Assembly (NCBI GenBank): GCA_964006375.1
Contig: OZ023264.1
Coordinates: 15,820,225-15,884,224 of the forward strand
DNA from: Tillus elongatus
Taxonomy: Eukaryota > Arthropoda > Insecta > Coleoptera > Cleridae
Length of the DNA stretch: 64,000 bases
Reading direction: 5' to 3'
Shown here: piece by piece, positions 12,494 through 25,997 of the stretch
Numbering within the stretch: the first letter of the stretch is position 1
How the letters are laid out: each line of letters starts with the position of its first letter
Made by a program: the position numbers and the translations under genes
The notes under the pieces: model-generated
What the model saw: only the letters and a program-made list of their open reading frames with translations
Told to the model about the DNA's origin: nothing
Databases searched by the model: none

Positions 12494-14507
12494 TACGGTA
12501 AGATCCGGGTTTTAAGAGTAGCAGATTTAACGAACTTCTCATTCTACGAGCAAATTTTGGTGATATGAATGGACTTGTGTAAGAGACGATGATAAAACGT
12601 TTCTGATTTAACGAGACGGCTTTTCGGGCGTTTTGGTTTTAGCGAGGTAATTATTGTTCACATTTTTATTGGGATACACAGATGTGCAAAAGTAAACAAG
12701 AGGGCTTCGTCTTTCTGTGAATTTCGTTGCCTCTCTACCTAAAAATATGACCTTTCAGAAACACTAGGACTAGATGCACATGTTGACGTTCCATATGTAA
12801 AAAAATAGATCAACAACTTTCTATTCAAAATTCCACACCAAACGCCAATCTTTCGCGGATTTTGCGTATGAATACTAAATTGCGTAAGAACAAAAAATCC
12901 AAGGTTTTTAACAAGCCTTTAATTGGTTTCTAATTTCTACTTTGTTTGATTTTAATTTTTGCGAATTCCATTCCACGGTCGAAACGGTCATCCAAAAATT
13001 CAATACTGAATTTGGTTTGTAGAGATGAGATGTTAAACTTTTTCAACGTCTTTTCACCGGTTTTGATACATGAGTTTTGGCAAGCTATTTAACAGATGCA
13101 GATGTAGGAACTTCTTCTCTAAATCTAAATCATGCAAAAGTAGTGTCACTAGTTAATGTTTATGTAGGTAAGCTAAGTTGAATTATCTTCTATTATTTCC
13201 GCCTCATTTATAGTAATTAGTGAATTTTCTTTTAAAAAATTCACTAATGAGGAGATCCCGATTTTTGAATTTTGGAAATTTTTCTTCAAATAAGCGCTAT
13301 TTGGGACCCCTGGAACCCAAATCCGAGGTTTATATATTTATGTGTCACACCGCTAACTCAAAAAATAATGCGCCGATTTTGATAAAATTTGGTGAGTGCC
13401 TTCCTCTCGCAAGTGACTTGGACAAGTTCGTTAGCCAGGAAAATCGGAGTAGTTTTTCCCAGAAAATGTTGCGTTTCCTTTCGGAAAATTTTTATATCTC
13501 CGGAAACAACAAAGTTAGGGCAACCATATTGGGTGCGAGGTTTATATCATAAAAAGAAAATCATGCACCAAAATTTTCATCTCTACGTTAAAATAAAACA
13601 AAGTTATAAGCTTTTAAGTTTGAATTCTTAAAACGTCGAAAAAGTCGCGATTATAAACGTCAAAATTGACATGTTCTAGATAGAGAACTTACATGAACGG
13701 CTATGCAGCGTAAATATCGTAAAAGAAGTTAAAAAGCCTCAAGTTTCAGCTACAATCTTCGTTGTTCTTTATTTTATTAAATTATTTGCAGAAAATTAAT
13801 TTAAAGTAGACCCTTTATGTGATGCTTTGGTAGCAGTTTCAGTTATTCATTTAATTTTAAGGAATCAGATTACGCTTATTATGTAGCGTTTTTTTTTTCA
13901 ATTGGGCAATATGGAAGTTTTTATAGAGAAACGGTGTTGGTAAGTAGTTTCTCCTTTCTATGGACTTCTGCAAGGTGAGTTTTTACAGTGTGCATTTGTA
14001 TCTCCGTTATAACATGTTTAGCTTGCACAGAACCTCAAATTGACTTTAGGTCTCTTAACTGTATTGTGGAGTTGAGATCACAGCATTTGTCCGATGGTTA
14101 ATGCATAAAGGGGTTCCTCTAAGCATGTTTCTGAAAATGTTTTTCAAAAAACGAACAATACGCTAATCTGCTAATTTACCTATAAATGTTATTATTATTT
14201 ATAAAAAAAAATGGAAACAACGCTCGTGCCTGGAATAAAGTTCTCTTCGTCATTTTAACTTTAAATTTCTTCCGTTTCCCGTTTCGCATTCGTTCAACAC
14301 ATTGGGCACAGAAAGTATAGAAATTAACTTAAAATTATCATGTATAATTGAAGAAAAATACAATATGTTCCAGGTATGCAACGAAAAAATTCACAAAAAA
14401 TAGAATAATTTCTAGATTCTAAAACCTACTGTGACGCTATAATGAAACCACGTTAAATGAAACGAAAACTATTTCAGGTTAAGGGATGGGAAAATATCTT
14501 TACCGTA
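12494..14507. mobile_element. Possible decayed TIR element (pogo-like?)
   Basis: TACGGTAAGAT near 12493 and the reverse complement of ATCTTTACCGTA near 14500 form a short imperfect inverted repeat. Sequence inside the left end (TTTAACGAAC, TTTAACGAGACGG) is reminiscent of pogo/Tigger ends. A module A repeat sits inside at 13215-13875. No transposase is seen. Confidence 0.25.
13215..13875 (+). repeat. Module A without an expanded TA tract
   Basis: Full module A with the clearest head hairpin (GTGAATTTTC TTTTAAAAAA TTCACTAATGAGG). Only GTTTATATATTTATGTG stands where other copies carry (TA)n. It may represent the pre-expansion state. Confidence 0.7.
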
Positions 14508-14749
14508 AAATAAGCTTTCGTACTCCAAAAAACAACAAGATTCTTATAAGGCGTAATACAATAGTACATAATGATAGTCCACGGCAACGGTACATGTCAT
14601 ATTCAGCTGACAAATTATTTTGATAAATGTCAGATCTGCTTTCAAAGTGACATGTAAATAAGTATTTTGTTTTCTGACATTTGTGATACAAATGTAGATA
14701 TGCTCTTCTTCTTACAATCATATTTATTTTTGGCCATCACAATTTTACT

Positions 14750-15328
14750 GATAGAGTTGGATACCATTTTAGTGACTTTTGAATTTTGAAAAGATTTCTT
14801 TAAATGAGCGCGAAGTAGGCCCCATAGAACCCATATCCGGGTTAGTTTCAGTTTTTATCTGTTTTCATATATACAGGGTTTTCATTATTATACAAGATAT
14901 AATAAAAAATTGTATATGTTAATTAAACGATGTCTGGAGCTGCATCTTATACAATTATTTTTACAATCACAGGTGGCCCATAAGTCGCTGCTGATGCAAT
15001 TTTTTTTCCTAATCGAACACGCCTTATAGTATTGCAATTTTTGCATTTTCCATCGAAAGATAATGCATGTTTGTAAGAAAATAAATTCGGGACTCAGCAA
15101 CTGCGTTATGGTAGCGATTTTTCTTAAATGTTTCTTTCGATAGCTTAATTTACTATTATATTAATTTACAATGTTCGTTAGCCAGGAAACCATTTTTTTT
15201 TGGGCACATTTTAGGTTTATTTTCAGAAGATTTTTGTATATTGTCAAACAATAAACTTATTTTAATGAAATATGGTACATTGTTTCTCGTATATAGGTTA
15301 TACTGGTAACCAAATTTCATGCAAGCTT

Positions 15329-15400
<72 letters not shown>

Positions 15401-15500
15401 CCTATTAAAAACATTTTTATGAAAATTCACTACCATAACGCCCTTGCTGCGTCCAGAGATTTTTTGGAATCAACATCCAGCGTTTTAAAATACAACATCC
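14750..15500 (+). repeat. Modular repeat, A-C-B chain
   Basis: Module A head (14760-14870) passes into module C (14871-15095) and then module B at about 15095, with inverted ends GCAACTGCGTTATGGTAGCG and CACTACCATAACGCCCTTGC. A (TA)n tract interrupts module B at about 15334-15398. Confidence 0.7.
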
Positions 15501-16285
15501 AACTAGGATAACCGACGGATATTGTCTGAAGTTTTCCAATATTTTTATCACCCCAATCAGCAGGAAGGTTCGTTCTAGGATCGACCACCTTATGAATTGA
15601 ATTTCATTCGCGATAAGCTCTAATAAATCAATTACAATTTATTAAAGACAGTCCTTCGAATAAGATAAGATCAACAATAACACCCAGGGCATTCAATAAT
15701 TTATCTGTCAGTAGATTCATGAATAATACAAAACATTCAGTTTATATTTTGTAGATATCTCTGTGTAATGATGTGTGTGTATGTTTTTATTTCGTATCTT
15801 AATCATTATAATTTCAAATATATAATTATAAGTCTGTGGAATATTTCTTATATTATACATGCTACTGTATGCTGGGACTGGTTGGAGATATGCAAGAAAG
15901 GAGTAGGTCAATTATGAAGTCTGGTTCGGTGTCTTAGCGGTTCTACACGGTTATTAAGTATTATTTTATAAGACCTACTATAATAGCCGCGAGTACTGAA
16001 CACTCTGTATACGTTATGTCGTATACAATGTTGAAATATGGTAGACTGACGCTGGTGCTTTGAATAAGATATGTTGCTAAAGGCGGATTTATGTTTCCCA
16101 TGAAGAAAGATAGAGGACATAGACACATTTTCAAGTTAATGCTGGTAGGTCTCTTATATTTTATTTTTTTGGCTTCTTATATATTTAGCATATTCGGTCA
16201 CAATGTTTATAAAAGCAAGACATGAAACGACTTTATAGCTTTTTCCAACAATTCAAATATTTAATGACAATACTAAAACAACCGC
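15500..16285. other. No gene recognised
   Basis: Unassigned sequence. Short open frames on the minus strand show no recognisable domain. Confidence 0.35.
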
Positions 16286-16301
16286 AAACACTAAAATAAT
16301 A

Positions 16302-16379
<78 letters not shown>

Positions 16380-17922
16380 CTTTCAATATATATAAAATGT
16401 AGGCATAAACAGCACACAATAACAAAAGTCTGGACACAGCAAATGCGTTATGGCAGTAAATTTTCAGAAAAATGTTTTTAATAGCAAATATGTGTTTTTT
16501 TTTTAAGAAAGCAGGCATCAAATTTGGTTAGCAATATAACCCATATAGAAGAAACAATGTGCCATGCTTCATCAAAATAACTTGATTGTTTGAAAATGTA
16601 CAAAAATTTCCGAAAGTGTTCCCGAATAAACTGATTTCTTGGTCAACCTTATAGGTTATTAGTAAATTGAGCTATTCAAATTTTGAAGCTTTTAACGAAA
16701 ATTCACTACCATGAGGCACTTGCTGCGTCCCGAATTTCTTTTCTTACAAACATGTATTATATTTCGATGGAAAATGCAAAAATGCAATAACATAAAGCGT
16801 GTTCGAGTAAAAAAAAGTCTGGACGGAGAAAGTGCGTTATGGTAGTGAATTTTCAAAAAAAATATTTTTAATAGCAAATATGTGTGTTTTTTTTAAGAAA
16901 GCAGGCATCAAATTTGGATACCAGTATAACCTATATAGTAAAAACAATGTGCCATGTTTTTTTCAAAATAACTTTATTGTTTGAAAATGTACAATAATTT
17001 CCGAAAGTAAACTTAAAGTGTTCCCGAAAAACTCATTCCTTGGTCAAGCTTATAGGTTAATAGCAAATTAAGCTATTCAAATATGAAGCATTTGACCAAA
17101 ATTCGCTACCATAACGCAGTTGCTGCGTCCAGAATTTCTTTTCTTACAAACATGCATTATATTTCGATGTAAAATGCAAGAATGCAATAACATAAGGCGT
17201 GTTCGACTGAGAAAAAAGAAAATTTGTATCACCAACGACTTATTGGCCAGCCTGTGATTGTAGAAATAACTTTTAAAGATGTAGCTCAAGACACCCTATA
17301 ATTAATGTATACAGTTTTTTTCATATCTTGTGTAATAACGGATATATTGGGCTTTATTAATTTTTTACGAAAATTCGACAAAAATTATATACCACTAAAC
17401 GATAAACTCTATAGCTAAGGCTACTACCAAGCATCAGAGAAAGGGTCTATTTGAAATGAATTTTCTGGAAATATTTTACTAAAATGAAGGACAATGACGG
17501 TTGAAACTAAGACTACAGGGTTTGTAAAAAATTCTTCTTGAGACATTTTCTTTCCATAGCCCGTATTAGATTCAAGTTATTTGCCTAAATGTTGCCAATT
17601 TTGACGTTTTAAATCGCGACTTTGACGTTTTGAGGAAAACCCTAATTTATTGTTCCTTAAATGACTATAACTTTTTTATCTTTTCACCTACAGAGCCAAA
17701 TTTTGGTAGGTAACTTAAATCTGATTGTATAAACTCGCGTACCAAATTTGGTTTCCCTTACTTTGTTCATGTTCATTCCGGAGATATACATTTTTTTAGA
17801 AAGAAAACACAAAATTTTGGGCCGATTTTCCTGGCTAACGAACTTGTCTAAGCCACTTGCAAAAGGAAGGTACTCACCAAATTTAATCAAATCGGCCCAT
17901 TATTTTTTGAGTTATCGGTGTG

Positions 17923-18004
<82 letters not shown>
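16285..18004 (-). repeat. Long chain of modules B, B, C and A (reverse)
   Basis: The chain holds (TA)n at about 16306-16377, two successive module B copies (about 16425-16730 and 16813-17125), module C (to about 17345), the complete module A tail (17360-17925) and a second (TA)n tract at about 17926-18003. Module borders carry the inverted motif GAAAATTCACTACCAT or its complement. The order is the reverse of that at 58405-59776. Confidence 0.75.
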
Positions 18005-18010
<6 letters not shown>

Positions 18011-18690
18011 GGATTTTTTAACACGGCATTTCTGTATACTATACCAGGAGAAAGGTTAAGGGCAAGGTCGCAAAGAGACAACCGCATACACGTGTTTCAA
18101 GCTTATTAGCTATCATCAGTACGGTAAATATTTAGATTAATTCCTAGCCGAATATTACTCGCGACTTGATACATATTCGGCTAATACATTATATTTAAGA
18201 TCAAGTTTTAAATTATATTGTGGATCGAAGCTAATGCTCGCGGTTTTAAGAACACGGGAACTTTTAATTTTTCGATACCATTTTGTATATTATCACCTAG
18301 CAACCATTGGCATGCTGTCTGAAAATTTGCATACGATATCTGAGGCAAATTACCAACAAGATTTCGAAAGTCTGTAGTATCTGTTCTAAGGTTTTGTACA
18401 CATGTCAATTCTGTCAATCTTGGCTTACTAATTGGTATCTTGTCAAGTTGAAAGCTGCTTATAATAGTAATGAAATATAGAGAATCTAAAGGCGTAGGTA
18501 TGCCCCAGAGAACGGTTCCGTTCTTACTGAACGAGTATGTGAAATCATCACTTTCACTTTCTAATTTTAAGTAGGAAAAAATCAGATTTATACAAATTGT
18601 GAATATTTGTGCTTAGCACAAATTAGAGATAGATCCTTAAAAGCGAATATAGTTCACGACGATTCAAATGAAAAAAAAAAACTGTTTAGT
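18005..18690. other. No gene recognised; small hairpin
   Basis: TAGCCGAATAT at 18145-18155 pairs with ATATTCGGCTA at 18173-18183. Upstream is TATCATCAGTACGG. No supported coding sequence is present. Confidence 0.35.
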
Positions 18691-18699
18691 GACCTTCAT

Positions 18700-19195
18700 A
18701 CAACTTTTTTGATAAAAACAATTCCCGTATAAAACGGGTCACAAAGATCAAATATTTGGGTATTATGGTGGATCATAATTTAAAATGGCATCAAGATGTA
18801 GACTACCTTAACACTAGACTGCGTAGGCGTCTACATCTGTTCTACATGCCGAGGGGTATTTTGAATATCAAAACACTGATGATTATTTATGACTGCCTAG
18901 TTTTACCCATTTTATAATACGACATATACTGACGATCAGCTTATCCGGTAACACTTGCTCCACTACAGATGACACAAAATTTCATTCTTAGGACAATACT
19001 TAACAAAAGACTTGATTATCAAACAAATTTTCTGTATAAGAAAAACACGAATATACTGAGAGAATTGGAATTGTACGTGGTATATGTGATTAAGTATACA
19101 CATTTTAATATAAAATTGCATAATTATGTAAGTCACAAATATTTGACAAGGCAGCAGTCAAACTCCTCACTTCTCACTTGTTGCACTTGAATACG
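18700..19195 (+). pseudogene. CR1-like RT fragment
   Basis: Bases 18735-18920 read TKIKYLGIMVDHNLKWHQDV, then RRRLHLFYMPRGIL and LMIIYDCLVLPIL before a stop, the RT palm/thumb junction of a CR1-like ORF2. A further frame at 18969-19190 gives the C-terminal extension (RTILNKRLDYQTNFLYKKN, LHNYVSHKYLTRQQ). It resembles the fragment at 62285-62900. It is truncated at both ends and carries stops. Confidence 0.6.
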
Positions 19196-19274
19196 TAAGG
19201 AACGTCACTTAGCCTGCTGTATACTTTGTCGGGTAAAGATTATATAATATGGTTCCCAATGATGCGGAGAACTT

Positions 19275-19985
19275 TCAACAAAAGAGACCTCGATAAGAAA
19301 TAACATTGAGGATTTTGTGACTCGACATAGTATAACAACTCCCGGTATCCAGACTAACGACCCCGCATTGTTGATGCCCAGTTCTCAATATCGTTTGTGA
19401 ATTGCAACGGTAGGAGCCAAGTAACTTTATAGCAACTTGGCTATCAGAAAATATTTTAATCGTTTTGTGTGTGCAAAAGTTTTGTTTCATCTCCCTTGCA
19501 CACATCTCGATGGCATACACTTTTGCTTGATATATGACAGCTAGATGATATTCTGGGGCTACTCTCACTGACTGGTTTTGGAGCCGCTTGTGTACCAGCA
19601 GAGATCTGCTCTCAATTTTATTTCGATCCCAGTCCTTCTTGTCTAGAAGGACGTTCTTGAATGACAGGTCTCCGCAGGTCTTTGTACTTATAGGCATCAG
19701 ATTTGAGATCATTCGCAGAGCCTTCATTTTTAATGTCACCGAAGGATCTAGTTTTTCCCATACTAATTGCCTTCGGCATGCTGACAGCCATTCATTTAGG
19801 TTTGTACGTTACCCACCTAGCGTCCCTCTCCAGCCATATGTGAGGATGTGGGTTATTTAGGAGGACTTCCAGAGCGGCTGGTGGTGTGGTGCTCAATGCA
19901 CCCGTTATCATCAGACACGCTTGTCCCTGTAACTGGGCCAGTTTGATGCTCGCGATACCACGAAATGTCTACATATTCAGGTTCA
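19275..19985 (-). pseudogene. Non-LTR retrotransposon RT end plus RNase H fragment
   Basis: Minus-strand text near 19960-19800 reads IASIKLAQLQGQACLMITGA, then TPPAALEVLLNNPHPHIWLE, the post-RT block common in jockey-like ORF2. Bases 19739-19275 then give an RNase H part with QAKVYAIEMCARE and KTIKIFSDSQVAIKLLGSY (the usual AE and D-S-QAA motifs). The frames are shifted between the blocks. The fragment at 23640-23830 may come from the same family. Confidence 0.6.
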
Positions 19986-20159
19986 TTGTCGAATTCGTCA
20001 TATCATCGTAATAGAGTTTCCTTAACGTTTGGATGATCCGGTCGGATAGACATCTAAAATATTACGTCATTTCTAATCTAATGAACAAAATTAAAGTAAC
20101 AAGTAATGCTTACCTGTGGTTACCCGTCACCCCGAACACAATATAACAAATAAACAATT

Positions 20160-20675
20160 GCACTCAAGAAAAAGTCTGGACGCATCAAGTGCGTTATGGT
20201 AGTGAATTTTCATTAAAATGTTTTTAATAGCAAATATGTGTTTTTTTTAAAGAAAGCATGCATCAAATTTGGTTACCAGTATAACCTATATAGTAGAAAC
20301 AATGTATCATATTTCATCAAAATGACTTTATTGTTTGAAAGTGTAAATATGTTTCGAAAATAAACTTAAAATGGTGCAGAAAAAACTAGTTTCCTGGCCA
20401 ACGAACCTTATAGGTTAATAGCAAATTGAGGTATTCAAATTTGAAGCATTTAATAAAAATTCGCTACCATAACGCACTTGTTGTGTACCGAAATTATTTT
20501 CTTACAAACATGCATTATAATTTCGTGGTCGAAATTCAATATATTTAAGATCAGCTCAGAACTGGTACGGACTGCTAATTAAAAGAAAGCATTGTTTAAT
20601 CCATTTGAACTCAGCCGATTTTCCTAAAAATTCGCTACAATAACGCACTTGCTGCGTCCCGAATTTTTCTTTTTT
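20160..20675. repeat. Module B copies
   Basis: Bases 20178-20488 form a module B bounded by inverted ends (GTGCGTTATGGTAGTGAATT and ATTCGCTACCATAACGCAC). A second right end follows at 20629-20665 (ATTCGCTACAATAACGCACT). No TA tract is present in this copy, so module B can exist alone as a MITE-like unit of about 310 bp. Confidence 0.7.
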
Positions 20676-20882
20676 CTTTCCTTAATGTTATGTTATACGT
20701 AGGGTTTTTTTAAAGGAAGGGGGAAATCTTCAAAAGACAGTCGGCTATCTACCGAGCTGTGTTGGATTCATTCTCTCTAGAGCATGCCTTACCAACTAAA
20801 CCCCCCCCCCCCCCCTAGTGCGAAACAGACCTGGAACTACCTTATGGTATTACTTCAGGTAAGCTTCTCCTTTCTGCAGGTT

Positions 20883-23560
20883 TCAGTTGTGTTGTTGTTG
20901 TTGTGCTGCTGCTTCTCTCCTCTCTATATCTTCCTTCTCTTCCATAATCTTCTCTATCATTTTGTCTATAATGGTCAATTTCTTATCGCTTTCTAGCATA
21001 TGTGGTATGATGTTTTCTGCAGTTAGCGCCTCCCCAATCATTGCTACCGCTTCTTCCATGACAGACGCCCATTGCTCGCACACCAGAACGGTATGCTCGG
21101 CTGTATCCTTTTCTCCACAAAAGCTGCAATGGTCAGATTCCACCAGTGCAAATCTGTCCAGATAGGAGACAAAGCGCCCATGTCCCGACAAAAACTGCGT
21201 GAGGTAGGATCCAACCTCACCGTGCGATCGTTGTACCCAGAGCTTGATTGTGGGTATTAGCCGTTTTGTCTACTGAGCTACGACGGTCTCCTCCTCCCAT
21301 TCTTCCTGCCATTTTGTCATTGTGAGTTCTCTTCTTCTGTTCCTTTCAGCCGCCTTGTTCATGTTTTTTTGATAAGTCCGCTCTGCTACCAGCAGGTGTA
21401 TAGGTACGACTGCTGCTGTTACCTGTATAGCCTTGGTGGATTCTGTTCTGTATGAACTGGCGATTCTTATGGCGATTTTCCTGTGGGTGCTTTCGAGGAT
21501 CTTTCTGTACTTAGTTTTGGATAGCCAGTCTTTCCAGGCAAAGGCACCGTATAACAAAATTGAGTTTACAACGCTGCCGAGTATTCTTCTCCTTCCTTGG
21601 GGCCTCCTATGTTTGGCATCAGTCTGATCAGTGCTGCATTCATCTTCTCAGCTCTTTCCGCAGCATTCTTGATGTGCCAGCCCATGTTCATGTTTTTCCC
21701 CCATGTAAATTCCAATGTATTTTAGTTTAGCGCTAGAGGAGATTTCCAGGTTAACAATTTGGACTGTTAGTGTCTTAATAGTCCTTCTTCCTGCCAATAT
21801 TAGCACTTCTGTTTTGTGGAGGGCAAGCTGTAATCCCTTCTACATCAGCTACACTTCGATTATCCCACTCAGCCATGCTACTTGCTCTTCAATGTCCTCT
21901 CTGGTGCTACCCCGTATAATCAGGGCAAGATCATCAGCATATGCTACACAAGCGTTTCCTTCCGGCATCGGCATCAGCAGTAGCTCATTGTAATAGATAT
22001 TCCACAGGGTGGATCGCAGCACTGATCCTTGTGGAACTTTGCTCGTGATGTCCATTATCCCTGCCTCTCCCACCATAATTTTCCTGTGCTCCAGGTGTCT
22101 GCATACCATCCTGACAAGGTATGGTGATATTTGTCGCTTTATCAGCTCATCTATTATTCCCTTCCAGGGGACAGAGTTAAAAGTATTTTGTACGTCGTAA
22201 GTTACCATAGCTACATAGGTTCCTGGTCAGGTTTGTGTGTCATTTACGGTGCTCTGCACTTTTTGGATGGCATCCAGTGTGGAGAAACCTTTTCGAAATC
22301 CATACTTCGTGGGCGCAAAATCTCCATTTTTCAATTTCTTCTATCAATCTATGGTTTAATATTTGTTCGAACGTATTTGCGATGACGTCTAGCAGGCATA
22401 AGGGTCTGTGAGTCTTTTTACCCGGCTTCTCAATCAGCACCAGTCTGGCTATCCTCCATTTTTCGGGAAAGAGGCCTAGAATGAGGAGATTATTGAAAGT
22501 TTGCACAAGCAGTTCGGGCACATTTGTTGTGATCGCCTTAATTACATCCGGGGGTACTCCATCCGGACCAGGAGCCTTTCCAAGTTTAATTTTGTTTCCA
22601 GCCGCGATTCCTTTGTTATCATGGGTATACTGTTTTCTCCTATATATAGAACAGGCCACGTGTTGGTTTCATGCTCTGGAAACAACTCTCTAGCAATGTG
22701 CATCTGTTCCTCATCTGTCAAAACTGTCGATGCGCGTAGACCTAGTTTACTGATAACGATTTTGTATCCCAGGCCCCATATATCAGTGTCTACTTCCTTG
22801 CATAGTGAGAGCCACGACTGTTTTTTGCCTTCGTTATCGCCTTCTTCAGGAGGTTTCTCTGGTCTTTGTACTGTTGCCTCAGTCCGGTTTTCAGATCTTC
22901 AGCCATATTGGTCTTCCTGTTGGCTCTAGTTACTTTTCTTTTCAGTTTACAGCATTGGCTTCTAAGTTCTCCAATTTCAGCATTCCACCAGTAGACACCT
23001 CTTCTTTTACTGTAGGCATGTTTCTTCCTTAATGTGGAGTCACATGCTTTCTCTATCGCACGTGTTAAATGTTCTTCATTGTATTGATAGCTTGGTAGTT
23101 GTATTTCATTCGTGATACTTTCTAGCAATTGTTCTTGTTTTTCAGCCTTATAGATCCATCCTTTACGTTGCTTTCTCACCTGAGGGTTTTCTCTCGTTTG
23201 TGTGATTTCCATATGAATGTTTTTATGGTAGCTAAGATTTTCCTCATCGCTGATGTACCACTTGCTGACATATCGTGTCAGTCTGGGGGAACATAGTGTA
23301 ATGTCAATGTAGAACGATCCATAATTCCTCTCAAATGTGGGTTTTCTGCCGTCATTTAGCACGATAAGGTTATTTTCACTTATCCATTCAGCCATTGCAC
23401 TTCCCTTTCTGTCCTTAATTTTTGAACCCCACATGTATGACTTGGCGTTAAAGTCGTCTGCAATTAGGATCTTCTTCTTGTGCTCTCGTATACTTGTTTT
23501 TAATTCAGAGAGGAGTTGCTGAAGTGCTTCTACGTTCACTGCCTAGCTTAACATGCTAAC
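20883..23560 (-). pseudogene. R1-like non-LTR retrotransposon ORF2, broken
   Basis: Minus-strand blocks appear in order. The endonuclease part is at 23539-22790 (KKILIADDFNAKSYMWGS, GSFYIDITLCSP); its first third is missing. RT fingers follow at 22659-22240 (KLGKAPGPDGVPPDVIKAI), then RT palm at 22208-21849 (VTYDVQNTFNSVPW, KVPQGSVLRSTLW, AYADDLAL). The post-RT region is at 21557-21270 (MLYGAFAWKDWL). A C-terminal zinc knuckle lies at 21191-20883 (CSFCGEKDTAEHTVLVC, pattern C-x2-C-x7-H-x4-C). No RNase H is seen. Frameshifts separate all blocks and the C-terminus ends in a Gln run. This is a second R1-like family, different from the one at 1-3657. Confidence 0.8.
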
Positions 23561-23639
23561 ATGCCCCAATACCGTAAAGCATTTGAATTTTATTAAACTG
23601 AAATTCTTATTTAGAGGCACACACCTAATAAATAGTGTT

Positions 23640-23830
23640 TTTGCGAAATAGGCCAGCAAACGTCACAAAGGACACCAAACTACAGCTCCATAGGCTATCG
23701 ATGGTCTGATAACCGTTACAAGGAGCCAATACATTTGCTTTAGGTTTGTTCCCAGAACTAGTAAATTCTTACATAAATTACCTTTTGTACACTTACATAT
23801 TTTTGTCTCCTTCTTTAGGATTTGTTATAA
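23640..23830 (-). pseudogene. Small RT fragment
   Basis: Minus strand reads NLKQMYWLLVTVIRPSIAYG followed by AVVWCPL, the RT thumb block of jockey/LOA-like ORF2. It is only about 60 codons and lies upstream of the R1-like element in the same orientation, but belongs to another family. Confidence 0.5.
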
Positions 23831-23839
23831 CAAAAATCT

Positions 23840-24265
23840 GACAAACAATATCATTAAATGAATTTTTACATATATACTTTATATTTAATTTAAACATAGC
23901 AATATTTTAGAACGAAACCATGCTAAGCTAAGAATGTATTAGATATAGTTCTCCTGACTAATGATTGGTGTATGCAAACCTCTTGAAAACTTGTCCTTGT
24001 CACGATCACTGTACACGTCAATTCTTATAACATCTCAGACCAGTAATTAATAATAATTGGCAATGTATGATTAAAATGTTGTTGTTTTGTTTCAGGCTCA
24101 TACGACTACTAGTCTCAACATTATTTAAATTTAACATTAGCTTTTTACTTAAGCTTATTTTAGGCTTTCTTAGGATGTCTGTTGAATGTTTCAACTCGTG
24201 TGAATTGTTTGAATTGTTAAATGGCAGACACGGTTTTCTAAAACGATATAAGCAAAAATACTTTT
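23840..24265. other. No gene recognised
   Basis: AT-rich. No supported coding region or repeat. Confidence 0.35.
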
Positions 24266-24272
24266 TATTTGA

Positions 24273-24560
24273 GAGCCTCAGTGGTTCAATAGTAAGAACG
24301 TGTGCCTCTGAACCAAAGAGTACAGGGTTCGATTCCCAGGGTTCCCCCTTCACCTTTCCAGTGCATACTGTAAAATTAACATTAGGTTGGGCATTGTATT
24401 TAAGCAAGTTGAATGTATGCACGTTCCGCCCTCCGGAGAGGGCATTAAGTCGTCAGTACCGTGTCCATGCGATGTTGGGCACGTTAAACATCCCTGTCCT
24501 CCTTACAAACATTCAGAGTGAGGTGAAGCTGCTCCCTGATGTCGGTGATTGGCCATAGTT
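24273..24560 (+). mobile_element. tRNA-derived SINE, near full length
   Basis: The tRNA-like head GAGCCTCAGTGGTTCAATAG holds the A box, and GGGTTCGATTCCCAG the B box of a Pol III promoter, 45 bases apart. The unrelated body includes GGGCATTGTATTTAAGC and CATGCGATGTTGGGCACGTT. The head also occurs at 3655-3802 and the body in both arms of the foldback element at 53046-54940, so this is a dispersed family. Confidence 0.75.
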
Positions 24561-24764
24561 AAAGAAACAAAAACACACACATACCTACTTCTGTTTAAAG
24601 AGACATAAGTATTGTTGAGAATAATGGGCCTGACAATTTTCTAATTTAATCCAGTCATTTAGATACTTAATAAAAATCCACTCTTAACCTTTATGTAATG
24701 AAAGAAATTGGCGTTGCAAAAATGGTATTTATTTAATTCGACCTTACTTTAGTCAACCTTACTT

Positions 24765-24881
24765 TTAGTGAATTTTCCTAAAAACATTCACTAATGAGAA
24801 CATCGCGACTTTCGAATTTTGAAAAAATTCTTCAAATGAGCGCAAACAAGGGCGCCCAGAACCCATATTCAATTTTTATAT

Positions 24882-24950
<69 letters not shown>
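24765..24950 (+). repeat. Module A head with TA tract
   Basis: The head hairpin (GTGAATTTTC ... CATTCACTAATGAG) and family text lead into (TA)n at about 24883-24948. The downstream part of the module is missing. Confidence 0.7.
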
Positions 24951-24951
<1 letters not shown>

Positions 24952-25369
24952 ACATTGTCCCCCTTTTTAAGCACATTGCGCGCACGGAGCAGTATGCGAT
25001 TTGGCATAGTTAAAGTTCATATAAAGAAGGAGAGCAGAAAGATACAATATATGTATAATATGTGTTACAAATAGATTAACCAATGATTAGTTCTAATTAG
25101 TCAGTAGGATTTCTAGTGTCAGGTTTGAACTGATATACATTAATATGTCAATGTAAAACACATATTACTCTATGGGCGAACAGATGTATATGGATGCGTT
25201 CATACGTTCTTACTGAATATTAAACTTTAGTTTTTCAGTTCATCAAAAAAGAACTACAAATTAATAGAGTAATTGAATGTTACATTAGAATCTAGTGAAT
25301 TTTCACTCAACATAATATTTTCTCTTTGTGATTTTTGCTTGTTTCCATAGTCATTTTAGTATTGAGTTT

Positions 25370-25610
<241 letters not shown>

Positions 25611-25937
25611 TTAGGAAGTAGGTGGATTGTAGCCTATTTGTAGCCCCGCTATTCCAAGAGGTTATAAACCTGTAGTAGGTAAATTAAACCATATTCGTGG
25701 AAATATGTCTATGTTGTTAACTAATCAGTTCCTAATCAGTTTCTTATGACCGAAGAAAATCGTTATCAATGTTTATTACTTCCACATCGTCAATACGTTA
25801 GGAAAATGGTATCGGTGACAGAAGTTTTCAACTTTTCTTCGCCAAAACGTAGAAAGTGTTAAAATAAATATAGAAGATTGATGATTTGGGAACGAACATT
25901 TTTTGTCTGTCGGTCTATAGCTTTGTCGGTATGTATG

Positions 25938-25944
<7 letters not shown>

Positions 25945-25995
<51 letters not shown>
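25945..25995. repeat. (TA)n tract, left side of the pogo insertion
   Basis: A run of about 50 bases of TA directly abutting the left TIR of the pogo-type element. It continues as another TA tract at 28745 on the far side. Confidence 0.8.
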
Positions 25996-25997
<2 letters not shown>

